Origin: Bacteroidia bacterium
GTDB lineage: Bacteria; Bacteroidota; Bacteroidia; Cytophagales; Flammeovirgaceae
NCBI GenBank assembly: GCA_030425505.1
Contig: JAUIAB010000002.1
Coordinates: 1 to 64,000 of the forward strand
Length of the DNA stretch: 64,000 bases
Direction: 5' to 3'
This document shows, one piece after another, positions 28,131 to 37,113 of this stretch. The notes under the pieces are model-generated. The model searched no databases, was not told where the DNA came from, and saw only the letters and a list, made by a program, of their open reading frames with translations. A program made the position numbers and the translations under genes. Within the stretch, counting starts at the first letter, position 1. Each line of letters begins with the position of its first letter.

Positions 28131-28823
28131 ATGGCTAAGAAAACTGAAAAGAAAATTCTGGTAGTAGATGATGAACCAAGTATTGTTGAAATTCTCAAAT
28201 ACAATTTTGAAAAAGAAGGCTTTCTTGTAAAAACAGCCAGTGATGGCTTAGATGCTGTAAGAAAGGCTAAAGATATGAAACCAGATTTGGTAGTAATGGA
28301 CATAATGATGCCAAAACTGGATGGGGTAGAAGCATGCAGACAAATCAAAGAAATTCCTGAGCTATCAGAAGTGATGATAATCTTTTTGACAGCAAGGATT
28401 GAAGAATATTCAGAAGTAGCAGCTTTTGAAATGGGTGCGGATGATTATATAATAAAGCCAGTAAAGCCAAGGGCATTGGTAAGTAGAATCCATGCTTTAT
28501 TTAGACGGCAGTCAAAAATTAAAGAAGAAGACCAGAGTGCTATAGAAATAGGAGACTTAAAAATCGATAGATCCAGCTATCGGTTATTTTTAGCAGATAA
28601 AGAAATTACTTTACCCAAGAAAGAATTCGAACTTTTATACTTCTTAGCTGAATCTCCACAAAAAGTCTTTTCCAGAGACGACTTACTTAACTACGTCTGG
28701 GGAGCAGATGTCTATGTATTACCTAGAACAGTAGATGTACATATCCGAAGGCTAAGAGAGAAAATAGGGGGGAACTACATTAAAACTCTTAAAGGGATTG
28801 GATATAAGTTTAATGTAGAATAA
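28131..28823 (+). CDS. Two-component response regulator, OmpR/PhoB family
   Basis: A 230-residue DNA-binding regulator. The receiver domain (about 7-120) has the acidic pair in VVDDEPS and phospho-acceptor Asp in LVVMDIMMPKLDG, with conserved Thr (FLTARIEEYSE) and Lys (YIIKPVKP). A winged-helix effector domain follows (about 130-230) with the recognition region LPRTVDVHIRRLREKIG. The ATG at 28131 is used; a TTG is immediately before it. No histidine kinase is adjacent, so its partner is elsewhere. It follows the parvulin gene by 31 bases. Confidence 0.93.
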   Translation: MAKKTEKKILVVDDEPSIVEILKYNFEKEGFLVKTASDGLDAVRKAKDMKPDLVVMDIMMPKLDGVEACRQIKEIPELSEVMIIFLTARIEEYSEVAAFEMGADDYIIKPVKPRALVSRIHALFRRQSKIKEEDQSAIEIGDLKIDRSSYRLFLADKEITLPKKEFELLYFLAESPQKVFSRDDLLNYVWGADVYVLPRTVDVHIRRLREKIGGNYIKTLKGIGYKFNVE

Positions 28824-28848
28824 CCTCATCCAACCCCTCTAAAAAATA

Positions 28849-30510
28849 TTACTCAACAAAACTTTTAGATAAAACTCCGATGATCTCAGGAGTTTGTTCT
28901 CTATTGTTTAATCGTCTTGCCATGTACGTAATATTAGTTTCTAAATAATCTTTCATTTCAAGGAGGGATAGCTTTCGGTTTCTATCTGAGTCTGCTTCTC
29001 CTCTGAGACCTTTAAGAAAATAGTAGGTAAATAGGCTATGGTTTTGCTCTGGATACCAAGATGATACCTGCTCAGAAGAAGCAGAAGTAAATACCATTGC
29101 ATTTTCATCTTTCAATATTTTATTCTCCGTCTTTATGAAAATAGGGGAGATGTTTTTAAGCAACATTCCACCTTCTGATGCTCCACTGAAGCAAGCATCA
29201 ATAACCACAGTTAATTTCCTATAGGGGACATTTCCTAAATTGGTATAAAATGTTTTAAGTGAATATCCATTGTATTGTATTAGAGATGGGTCAGTATCTA
29301 CAGGAACAAAAAAACCTTCATTCGTTTCGGGGTTTGGAGCGCCATGCCCACTGTAATAAATAAACACATCAGACTTTCCTGGCTTTACATAATTAAAAAG
29401 TTGGGCTTTATAATCTTTTTCATTACCAAAAATACTGTTAAACTTAGCTTGGGTTGCGTCTTCCACATAAATGATGTTTCCCTCTCGATAACCCAGCATA
29501 TCTATCAGATATTGCTTCATAATTCTGGAATCATGTATAGCATAGTCAACATCTGGAGTATCGCCATGCTGATAGCTTCTATTACCAATAATTACCGCTA
29601 CTGCATCTTGATTAACTCTATTTGTTTTGGGAATATTTGTATCTACATCGGAGTTAAGTAGGATGGCATTTGTTTTAACATCTTTGTTGTTATCATCATT
29701 AGTATTAATTTGCTCATTTTCAATTTCAGCATATGCTTGATCTGGAGATTGCATCAAATCAACTACATCCGAAGAAATCTTTTTAAAAGCTTGCTTAGAA
29801 AGCAAAGCAATATTAGTAGAAGCCATCTTATTAGACTTAGAGCTAAAATATTCTAATTCTACTCCTTTAGAATCTATTATAGAAATAGAAATATTGACGT
29901 AATTTCCTGTAGGGCTGGTATTAAAATTAGGCTCAAAAATTAGATAATAATTTGCTGGGAACTCTTTTCTTAGCCGATCAAATGTGACTTCAAATTGATC
30001 GGAACAAAGGTTTTTCCTTTTCAAAGATCGTGTTGCAGAAAAGAAGTTTTTAACTCTAATTTCCTTTTCATCAGATAGAGTTTCCGATAAAATATCAACA
30101 GCCTCAGAGTATTTATTACTTCTGCTTAACTCACATAAATTCTCCTCATTAGGAATTCTTGGAACTACCATTACCGTAATTGAGCTATTGATATCATAAT
30201 CATACCTATTGTTTTTATTACGGTTTTTAATCGCATTTACACCTTCTATTATTGGTAGTATAGTTTCTGATAAAAAAACATTTCCTACTTTTCCGATAAC
30301 TCTCAGGTCTCGTATTGTTTTTTCATAATCTGAATGGAATCTGCTTTTGGAGCTACTTGTATTATATGGTACTCTTTGGTTTATGCTGTAATCACTATTA
30401 TATCTAACATTTCTTGATCTATATTGTGAAAAAGCATTAGAGAGATTCAATAAAAATAGAAGAAAAAGGAGAGAGCTAATTAATACTGAGTTTCTTTTAT
30501 ACTTTTTCAT
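28849..30510 (-). CDS. Exported caspase-family (peptidase C14) protein
   Basis: A 553-residue secreted or periplasmic caspase-like protease. Signal peptide about 1-28. The C-terminal p20/p10-like domain starts at VAVIIGNRSYQHGD (304-317). The catalytic dyad is complete: His389 in YYSGHGAP and Cys440 in VIDACFSGAS. Downstream SSWYPEQNHSLFTYYFLKGL is also family-typical. The middle region (about 110-255) reads NYYLIFEPNF, then ISIIDSKGVELEYFS, and resembles the alpha/beta fold of the CsgG-like partner encoded just upstream; that likeness is my inference. It is the second gene of a pair with a 37-base gap. Substrate unknown. Confidence 0.82.
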   Translation of the reverse strand: MKKYKRNSVLISSLLFLLFLLNLSNAFSQYRSRNVRYNSDYSINQRVPYNTSSSKSRFHSDYEKTIRDLRVIGKVGNVFLSETILPIIEGVNAIKNRNKNNRYDYDINSSITVMVVPRIPNEENLCELSRSNKYSEAVDILSETLSDEKEIRVKNFFSATRSLKRKNLCSDQFEVTFDRLRKEFPANYYLIFEPNFNTSPTGNYVNISISIIDSKGVELEYFSSKSNKMASTNIALLSKQAFKKISSDVVDLMQSPDQAYAEIENEQINTNDDNNKDVKTNAILLNSDVDTNIPKTNRVNQDAVAVIIGNRSYQHGDTPDVDYAIHDSRIMKQYLIDMLGYREGNIIYVEDATQAKFNSIFGNEKDYKAQLFNYVKPGKSDVFIYYSGHGAPNPETNEGFFVPVDTDPSLIQYNGYSLKTFYTNLGNVPYRKLTVVIDACFSGASEGGMLLKNISPIFIKTENKILKDENAMVFTSASSEQVSSWYPEQNHSLFTYYFLKGLRGEADSDRNRKLSLLEMKDYLETNITYMARRLNNREQTPEIIGVLSKSFVE

Positions 30511-30547
30511 AATTTATAGAATTAAAGATTTGTAGAGTTTATTTAAA

Positions 30548-31441
30548 TTACTGTTGGCCACTTACAGCATAGATAGCAGCTTGGGAGTCCATTTTTTGCT
30601 TCAAAATATCACTGCCGTTTCTTTGTACCTTACAGGTTGAAAAGTTCTCACCATCCACACTTTTAACTGTTGCCCAGCCAAGAGGAGTTTTTTTCTGTAA
30701 ACTTCTTCCATCTACTTCAACATCAGATAACTCCATTAATCTAAATTTTTGTCCTTCTTTTACTCCTAAATCTTTACCACCTGCAATTGTAATCTCTTTT
30801 ACCCGATCTTTTTTCTCTTCGGTAATTTCAAAAACCTTGAGAACCAGAGGAAAATGAATATCTATAAAACTTAATAAAGGCTCTCTAACCTTTTCTATTC
30901 CTCTAGACTTAGCTTTTTCTTCTGATGCAAATTTTTCACCATATAGAAGAGAGTACCAAGACTTATCCTTGGTGTTACCCATGATTTTGGAAGCTACAAT
31001 TTCTCCCGTTTTAACATCTAATATTTTAAGAGAAAAGCCAATTCTACCAACATAGCCTTCAAACTTCTCTCTACCATTTCTTTCTTTATACCAAGACTCA
31101 TTAGCCTCAATATTTGATAAACTTCCAGTAATTATATATTCAGCACCAAGCTTTTTACCTTGTTCAACTACTAAACCATCAATAAAGCTTTCATTTTTTT
31201 GCAAATTTTCTTCTGAGAAAATAAGGTTGAAATCAGATCTTTCTACAACTTTGAATCGGTTAGAAGAAACTAAAGCATCTACTACAGTCTCTGTAAAATT
31301 AGCAGCGAAACGATGTGTATCTTCATTGCCAGTAGCCTTAAATGGTGCTATTGCAATTACTTTTTTCTTCATATCTGAAGCAAATGCTCCGCATAAAGCA
31401 ATTAAAAGAAGTGCGAAAATTAGAGTTAATTTTTTTTTCAT
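30548..31441 (-). CDS. CsgG/LpoB-like exported protein
   Basis: A 297-residue exported protein from the ATG at 31441, chosen because it opens the signal peptide KKKLTLIFALLLIALCGAFA; an upstream start would add 14 residues before it. The mature start KKKVIAIAPFKATGNEDTHR, then VVDALVSSNRFKVVERSDFN and GKKLGAEYIITGSLS, is the CsgG/FlgT/LpoB pattern, followed by SLKILDVKTGEIVASK. A C-terminal segment (about 220-290) resembles a small beta-barrel (LGVKEGQKFRLMEL). No lipobox Cys is seen, unlike true CsgG. First gene of the pair with the caspase-like protein. Confidence 0.75.
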   Translation of the reverse strand: MKKKLTLIFALLLIALCGAFASDMKKKVIAIAPFKATGNEDTHRFAANFTETVVDALVSSNRFKVVERSDFNLIFSEENLQKNESFIDGLVVEQGKKLGAEYIITGSLSNIEANESWYKERNGREKFEGYVGRIGFSLKILDVKTGEIVASKIMGNTKDKSWYSLLYGEKFASEEKAKSRGIEKVREPLLSFIDIHFPLVLKVFEITEEKKDRVKEITIAGGKDLGVKEGQKFRLMELSDVEVDGRSLQKKTPLGWATVKSVDGENFSTCKVQRNGSDILKQKMDSQAAIYAVSGQQ

Positions 31442-31592
31442 GCGTTTAAAATTTGTGACCTGTCTAATTTGTTTGACACACATCTTAATTATTGCTTTGT
31501 GTGTGCCTCAGTTTTAAATCGGACATGATCTGTTTCATCAGTAGATATTTATTTAAGTTTTAATAGGAATACGATAAAAATGATTAATTATT

Positions 31593-32384
31593 TTACAATT
31601 TAGCTTCTTTTGCCTTTACTTTTGACCAATACTCTTCAAGTTGCTCAAGGTTTAACTCATTAAATGATTTTTCATCTGTTTTAATACTTTTTTCAACCTC
31701 ATTAAACCTTCTAATAAACTTTTTATTTGCTTTCTCTAACGCATTTTCAGGATTAACGTTTATGAATCTTCCTAAATTAACTAATGCAAACAGTAAATCT
31801 CCATATTCTTCTTCTCTTTTAGCAGTATTGTCAGGATGAGCCATTTCTTCTTTTAACTCATCCATTTCTTCTAAAACCTTATCCCAAACCTGCTCCGTTT
31901 TGTCCCAGTCAAAACCCACACCTTTTGCTTTTTCTTGAATTCTAATAGCTTTCACTAAGGAGGGAAGGGACTTTGGAACCCCTGAAAGTACTGTTTTTTC
32001 ACTCCCTTCACTTAGCTTTATCAATTCCCAATTCTTCTTTACATCATCTACCGAGTTGACTTTTGTGTCTCCATAAATATGAGGGTGTCGTTTAATAAGT
32101 TTTTCACAAATGCTATTTAATACATCCGCAATTGTGAAGCTATTTGTCTCTGAGGCGATTTTAGAATAGAAAATAATATGTAAGATAAGGTCACCAAGTT
32201 CTTTTTTTATTTCCTCGTCGTCCTTACTCAGAATGGCATCAGCCAACTCAAAAGTTTCCTCTATAGTAAGCATTCTAAGAGACTCCATCGTTTGCTTTTT
32301 ATCCCAGGGACATTTTTCCCTAAGATCATTCATTATGTTGAGTAATCGTAAAAATGCTTTGGAGCTACTTTCTTCAAATGACAT
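31593..32384 (-). CDS. mazG: Nucleoside triphosphate pyrophosphohydrolase MazG
   Basis: Hydrolyses (deoxy)nucleoside triphosphates to monophosphates, a housecleaning role. At 263 residues it is the two-domain form. The first domain begins LNDLREKCPWDKKQTMESL-like and carries the metal-binding EETFELADAI with KKELGDLILHI (E-E-x-x-E...E-x-x-D). The second domain repeats the pattern in EMDELKEEM and REEEYGDLLFALVNLGR. Complete. Transcribed on the same strand as, but separate from, the CsgG/caspase pair. Confidence 0.93.
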   Translation of the reverse strand: MSFEESSSKAFLRLLNIMNDLREKCPWDKKQTMESLRMLTIEETFELADAILSKDDEEIKKELGDLILHIIFYSKIASETNSFTIADVLNSICEKLIKRHPHIYGDTKVNSVDDVKKNWELIKLSEGSEKTVLSGVPKSLPSLVKAIRIQEKAKGVGFDWDKTEQVWDKVLEEMDELKEEMAHPDNTAKREEEYGDLLFALVNLGRFINVNPENALEKANKKFIRRFNEVEKSIKTDEKSFNELNLEQLEEYWSKVKAKEAKL

Positions 32385-32938
32385 CAGATTAAACTAAAGT
32401 TAGTAAGATGATCATACAATATTAAATAGAATCTGTGGATAATTTATTGAGAAATAGTAGTAACCTGAGTTCAATTAAATAAACATGTTTTATCAAAATG
32501 GCAGTCATTCTGGACACCAATCCAGGATCTAAAAGATGGCAGAGTAAGCCAGATATGACATTGCTTTGTAATCAGAGAGTTGCCTGTTTTATTAAATAAG
32601 CCCTGAATTATACCAATAAAATTTTCATATGGCGTATAATAATAAGAATACTCATAAAATGCATCTAGGAGCGGCAGGGAGGATATCCATACACAGCGCG
32701 GTTCATTTGAGCAAAAGAGAGGCAAGGCTAAGGTGGGAAGGTATGTAGGGCAATGTGGGCAAAATGAACTTGGTGGATGATGCCTTTTTCTTTAGTTTCT
32801 GTTTTCTTTTGGGCAAACAAAAGAAAATGAAAACACTACAAGTAGAGAAGGTAGCCTCATCGTAAAGCTTAGAAATAGGCAGTAAATTTTATCTTTTTAT
32901 TATAACGCCTTTATATAATTAAATTGGTATTATTTAGC
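32385..32938. other. Gene-free region with GC-rich islet and hairpin element
   Basis: Between mazG and the GH3 gene. A frame of 84 codons on the minus strand (32725-32471) shows no recognisable domain, signal peptide or homologue I can name, so I do not call it a gene; it could be a decayed fragment. Around 32660-32780 the sequence is noticeably richer in G+C than its flanks. Next to it lies TTTTTCTTTAGTT followed by a hairpin (32801-32827), the same arrangement as at 24165-24211. Confidence 0.45.
32801..32827. terminator. Hairpin element downstream of the GH3 gene
   Basis: TTTTCTTTTG (32802-32811), loop GGCAAA, CAAAAGAAAA (32818-32827). With mismatches the stem extends outward to 17 pairs (GTTTCT on the left, TGAAAAC on the right). 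It lies about 110 bases after the GH3 stop and could end that transcript. Its resemblance to the 24180-24211 element points to a dispersed hairpin family. Confidence 0.4.
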
Positions 32939-34483
32939 TTAATACAAAAGCGTATTTGGGTTCTTGTTCTCAAGTGTTAGCATTTCAAGAATAGACTCAA
33001 CATAATCTCTTGAGTTAGAAAGGCGAGGTACTTTATGCTGCCCGCCTAACTTCCCTTTTGACCTCATCCAGTTGTAAAAAGTACCTTTAGGTACAAAATG
33101 AATCTTTGGTGCGATGAGAGCAATATCTTTATATCTTTTGGCATCATAGTCCGAGTTTATTTTCCTCAACGTGGAGTCTAGCTCTTTGGAGAAAGCATTA
33201 ACACTTTCTGGTTCTTGTTCCATTTCTATAATCCACTCATGACCTCCTTTTTTACCCTGGTCAAGAAAGATAGGGGCTACAGTAAAATCTCTGACTCTAG
33301 CATTAGTTACCTGTGAGGCTTTTGTAATAGCATGCTCTGCATTTTCAACGATTACTTCTTCTCCAAAAGCGTTGATAAAATGTTTCGTTCTGCCAGATAT
33401 TTTTATCCGAAAAGGGTGTTTAGAAGTGAATTTGATTGTATCACCTAACTTATATCTCCACAAACCAGCATTGGTAGAGATAATGATAGCATAATTCTTC
33501 CCCAACTCAACTTCATCTAAAGTATAGGATTTGGGATGCTCATTATTGATTTCTTCTGTTGGTATAAACTCATAAAAAATGCCATAATCCAGAAGTAGAA
33601 GCATTTCGTCAGGCTCATTGGTATCTTGAATACCAAAAAAGCCCTCAGAAGCATTATAGATCTCTATATACTTCATATCAGGATTGGGAATCAGTTTTTT
33701 GAAAACTTCTCTGTATGGTCCAAAAGCAACTGCACCGTGGGCAAAAAACTCTAAATTAGGCCAAACTTCATGGAGGGATTCTTTTCCGGTAAGTTTTAAA
33801 ACCTTTTCTAGGAGTACTAACATCCAGGTTGGAACACCACAAATATTAGTAACATTTTGATTTAAAGTAGCTGTAGCAATCTTCTCAATCTTCTCTTCCC
33901 ATTCTTCCATTAAGGCAATATCTAGATCTGGAGTTCTATGATACTGAGCCCAAAAAGGAAGATATTTCATAATAATTGCAGACACGTCCCCATATGTTGT
34001 TTGCGCATTCAAATGATTTTCTTGTGAACTTCCCCCAACTGCTAAAGATTTTCCTAAAAAGAAATTAGTTTCAGGATTTTGGCTTAAATAAATGGCGATA
34101 AGATCTTTTCCCGCTTTATAATGGGAATCCTCCAAAGACTCTTTTGTAATAGGAATGAACTTACTTCTAGCATTAGTAGTACCTGAAGACTTAGCAAAAG
34201 CAAAAGCCTTAGAAGGCCAAAGCAAATTACTTTCCCCTTTCATTACCCTTTCAATGAAGGGAAATATATCCTCGTAGGATGATATGGGTACTCTACTCTT
34301 AAAAGAATGATAGGACTTAATATCGGAATAACTATACTTCTTACCCCACTCTGTATTTTTGGCAGTATTTATCAGATTAGAAAAAACCTTATTTTGAACT
34401 TCAATAGGGTTTTTTCTGTAATTCTCAACCTGACTGACTCTTTTTTTCATCAGCCACTTAAATACTGCATTTACAGGCTTCAT
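32939..34483 (-). CDS. GH3 auxin-responsive-promoter family protein (acyl-adenylating)
   Basis: A 514-residue member of the GH3 family in the ANL adenylating-enzyme superfamily. Plant members join amino acids to hormone carboxylates; bacterial substrates are unknown. Seen: AFAKSSGTTNARSKFIPIT (about 92-110, ATP/AMP-binding motif A), VGGSSQENHL, the central YIEIYNASEGFFGIQD (motif B), and NAGLWRYKLGDTIKFTS (motif C). KISGRTKHFINAFGEEV follows, with the C-terminal lid ending near KLGGQHKVPRLSN. Full family length. It follows lptB on the same strand by 65 bases, an arrangement that suggests an envelope-related role, but that is inference. Confidence 0.88.
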   Translation of the reverse strand: MKPVNAVFKWLMKKRVSQVENYRKNPIEVQNKVFSNLINTAKNTEWGKKYSYSDIKSYHSFKSRVPISSYEDIFPFIERVMKGESNLLWPSKAFAFAKSSGTTNARSKFIPITKESLEDSHYKAGKDLIAIYLSQNPETNFFLGKSLAVGGSSQENHLNAQTTYGDVSAIIMKYLPFWAQYHRTPDLDIALMEEWEEKIEKIATATLNQNVTNICGVPTWMLVLLEKVLKLTGKESLHEVWPNLEFFAHGAVAFGPYREVFKKLIPNPDMKYIEIYNASEGFFGIQDTNEPDEMLLLLDYGIFYEFIPTEEINNEHPKSYTLDEVELGKNYAIIISTNAGLWRYKLGDTIKFTSKHPFRIKISGRTKHFINAFGEEVIVENAEHAITKASQVTNARVRDFTVAPIFLDQGKKGGHEWIIEMEQEPESVNAFSKELDSTLRKINSDYDAKRYKDIALIAPKIHFVPKGTFYNWMRSKGKLGGQHKVPRLSNSRDYVESILEMLTLENKNPNTLLY

Positions 34484-34548
34484 TCGAATGATAATCTGTA
34501 TCTAAGTGCTCTTTTACTAAACTTATTATCAGAGTTACTAACTATTGA

Positions 34549-35286
34549 TTAAGCAAACTCTTTTTTGATATATTCAGAATATTCGCCAAAATAGGTTTTT
34601 CTCAACTCAGCATCTTTAACTAATTCCTCTGGAGAACCTGATCTAAATATTTCTCCATTAAAAAGAACATAGATTCTGTCTGTTATAGAAAGAGTCTCAT
34701 TAACATTATGATCTGTAATCAAAATTCCAATATTCTTCTGCTTTAATGCAAAAATAATTTTTTGAATTTCTTCTACGGCAATAGGGTCTATTCCAGCAAA
34801 AGGTTCATCCAGAAGGATAAAATTTGGAGATGTAGCCAGGGCTCTGGCAATTTCTGTTCTTCTTCTTTCTCCTCCCGATAAGTTTTTGCCCATAGACTTT
34901 CTTATTTTTTGAAGTCCAAACTCATCCAAAAGTTCTTCTAGTCTATTCTTTTTCTCTTCTTTACTAAGCTTAATCTGCTCTAGGTGCGCAATGATATTAT
35001 CCTCAACAGATAAATTTCTGTAAACAGAAGCTTCTTGCGTTAAATACCCAATGCCTTTTCTGGCTCTCTTGTACATTGGCAAATTAGTAATCTCCTCCTC
35101 ATCCAGTTTAATATGACCTTCATTAGCTTTTATATGTCCTACAATCATATAGAAGGTTGTGGTTTTTCCTGCACCGTTCGGTCCCAAGAGCCCTACGATT
35201 TCTCCTTGATTTACTTTAACAGAAACATCATCAACGACTAATCTTTTCCCATATCTTCTTTTTAGACCTTCGGCTTTAAGCTCCAT
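34549..35286 (-). CDS. lptB: LPS export ABC transporter ATP-binding protein
   Basis: Cytoplasmic ATPase of the LptB2FG complex that extracts lipopolysaccharide from the inner membrane. The 245 residues show Walker [11 protein letters not shown] (35-44), the Q-loop [15 protein letters not shown], signature [15 protein letters not shown] and Walker [18 protein letters not shown] (the FAGIDP form is typical of LptB), then a switch His in ITDHNV. The permease and LptA/C genes are not in the window. Followed by the GH3 gene. Confidence 0.92.
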   Translation of the reverse strand: MELKAEGLKRRYGKRLVVDDVSVKVNQGEIVGLLGPNGAGKTTTFYMIVGHIKANEGHIKLDEEEITNLPMYKRARKGIGYLTQEASVYRNLSVEDNIIAHLEQIKLSKEEKKNRLEELLDEFGLQKIRKSMGKNLSGGERRRTEIARALATSPNFILLDEPFAGIDPIAVEEIQKIIFALKQKNIGILITDHNVNETLSITDRIYVLFNGEIFRSGSPEELVKDAELRKTYFGEYSEYIKKEFA

Positions 35287-35407
35287 TTTTTAATTACCTA
35301 TTTAAAAAGTTTAATACCAAAAATACGATAAATATAACTTAGATGTTAATAGAATAAAGGAATAACATATTTTAACACTATACATTATAGAGGCTCACTA
35401 AGAAGTC

Positions 35408-36394
35408 TTAATGATGAGAAATATAATTTTCCCATTTTATAATCAAATCACTAAAATTTTCTGGTAACTCAGAGTCAAACTCAACGTATTTACTGGTTTC
35501 AGGATGGATAAACCCCAATGTCTTAGCGTGCAAAGCCTGTCTTGGTAAAAGTTTAAAGCAATTTTCAACAAAGGCTTTGTACTTCGAAAAACGTTCGCCT
35601 TTTAAGATCTTATCTCCTCCATACATGGCATCATTAAATAATGGATGACCAATGTATTTCATATGAGCTCTTATTTGGTGGGTTCTTCCAGTCTCCAAGT
35701 TGCATTTTGCTAATGTTACATACCTCAACCTTTTGAGAACCTCATAGTGAGTAATTGCAGTTTTTCCAAAGTCTCCTTCAGGAAAAACAGAGCTTAATCT
35801 TCTGTCTTTCAGGCTTCTTCCAATGTTTGCATCAATTGTGCCTTTATCGTCTTTCAGTTCACCCCACACTATGGCATAGTACGTTCTTTCAATACTATGA
35901 TCAGAAAATTGTTTTGCCAAGTGGGTCATAGAAGCCTCCGTTTTGGCAATTACCAAAAGACCAGTAGTGTCTTTATCAATTCTATGAACCAAACCAGGTC
36001 TTTGTTCCCCATTTTGTGATATCGGCAAATGATCAAAATGATAAATTAGACCATTTACTAAAGTTTCATCCCAGTTGTTATAACCAGGGTGAACGACCAT
36101 ACCAGCTGGTTTATTGATAATTAAGATGCTTTCATCTTCAAATACAATATCTAGATCTATCTTTTGAGCCTTTAGTTCATGGTCATGAGATTTTTCGGGT
36201 AACTGGACAGTTATTTTATCCTGCGGTCTGATTTTATAATTTGGTTTTATTCCCTTCCCATTGACCAAAATATCTCCACTCTTTAGAGCATCTTGTATTT
36301 TGTTTCTAGAAGAATTAGCTAGCCGATCTTGCAAAAACTTATCTATACGAATAAGTGATTGCTTATCATCTGCTATGATTTCTATTTTTTCCAA
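35408..36394 (-). CDS. rluD: Ribosomal large-subunit pseudouridine synthase, RluA/RluD family
   Basis: Converts specific uridines of 23S rRNA to pseudouridine. The 328 residues contain an N-terminal S4 RNA-binding domain (RIDKFLQDRLANSSRNKIQD, about 16-35; ILVNGKGIKPNYKI) and the catalytic domain with HRIDKDTTGLLVIAKT (catalytic Asp in HRIDKDT, about 140), ETGRTHQIRAHM and HPLFNDAMYGGD. RluD-like by length and the S4 domain. The only in-frame start is TTG at 36394. Two bases upstream on the mRNA is a perfect 10-bp hairpin that could affect initiation. Confidence 0.9.
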   Translation of the reverse strand: MEKIEIIADDKQSLIRIDKFLQDRLANSSRNKIQDALKSGDILVNGKGIKPNYKIRPQDKITVQLPEKSHDHELKAQKIDLDIVFEDESILIINKPAGMVVHPGYNNWDETLVNGLIYHFDHLPISQNGEQRPGLVHRIDKDTTGLLVIAKTEASMTHLAKQFSDHSIERTYYAIVWGELKDDKGTIDANIGRSLKDRRLSSVFPEGDFGKTAITHYEVLKRLRYVTLAKCNLETGRTHQIRAHMKYIGHPLFNDAMYGGDKILKGERFSKYKAFVENCFKLLPRQALHAKTLGFIHPETSKYVEFDSELPENFSDLIIKWENYISHH

Positions 36395-36395
36395 C

Positions 36396-36419
36396 TTTTG
36401 CTATTAAGAAATAGCAAAA
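36396..36419 (-). promoter_or_regulatory. Perfect hairpin abutting the rluD TTG start
   Basis: TTTTGCTATT (36396-36405), loop AAGA, AATAGCAAAA (36410-36419): a 10-bp perfect stem with a 4-base loop. On the minus-strand transcript it ends two bases before the start codon of rluD, where the ribosome must load. It could instead end transcripts from upstream, but no T tract follows on the minus strand. The position makes a translational-control role possible. Confidence 0.4.
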
Positions 36420-36483
36420 CTAAGAAAATAGGATAGCTTTTTGTTAAATAAGATTGAGGATGTTAGAAAAAGTTCTACTGAAC

Positions 36484-37113
36484 TCACTTTATAATATTTA
36501 CAGTTCCAAAAACTTTCTTACTCTCATTGACAATGGTAAAGCTGTAGGCTCCACTGAGAAGTGGATGTCCATTTTTGCTATAACCATCCCACTGGTAGTT
36601 ATCACTTATTTTAGACTCAAATACACTCTGCCCATTTCTGTCAAATATTTGCAAATCCCCATTTGTTAAAGGGATTTGAGATAAATCCCAAAACTCACCT
36701 ATAGAAGGATTAAAGAATACATCTTCCAACTCACAGACATTATTTTCTTTAACAATGACTTCTTTGAAGTCATATTTACACCCTTGCTGATTCATTACTT
36801 TTAAAGAATAAGCTCCAGGGGAAAGGTCATTATACAATTTTTTGTCGCTGAAGTTTTTCCCTCCATCAATAGAAAAGTAATAATCAATACTGCTATTAAA
36901 CTCTAAGCTTCCAGTTGGTCTAATGAAGCAACTATGCTCAATACTTATATTTAGATCTGGCTTGAAGCCAAAGCAGTCAACTTCTACTTTAGGGATAATA
37001 CGCTGTATAGGTATTTTATCTTTTGTGCTAATTTCAGTATCAAGCCTTGCTTTTTTATCTCCTCTTCTCATTGACGGGTGGAATATAAGAAATCTGAAAG
37101 CCAATTCCACCAA
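36484..37113 (-). pseudogene. 5'-truncated protein with T9SS type B (CHU_C) sorting domain
   Basis: Reading frame of 209 codons without signal peptide, opening at a TTG directly after a stop. The C-terminus has the gliding-motility/CHU_C sorting layout: VFFNPSIGEFWDLSQI, then LQIFDRNGQSVFE, YQWDGYSKNGHPLLSGAYSF and a final KVFGTVNIIK. The preceding 100 residues resemble a cadherin/PKD-like repeat (YYFSIDGGKNFSDKK; SPGAYSLKVMNQQGC). A T9SS cargo needs a signal peptide, so the 5' part has been lost. Its truncated start faces the truncated start of a similar plus-strand fragment at 37090-37414. Confidence 0.6.

Noticed and set aside
32471-32725. 84-codon minus-strand frame between mazG and the GH3 gene
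   Set aside because: No signal peptide, domain or coding-like neighbours; it overlaps a GC-rich islet and may be a decayed fragment. Kept only as part of the intergenic description.
36923-37089. N-terminal 55 codons of the plus-strand sorting-domain frame
   Set aside because: They are antisense to the other fragment's conserved repeat domain and give no recognisable sequence, so the plus-strand coding part is taken to begin near 37090.
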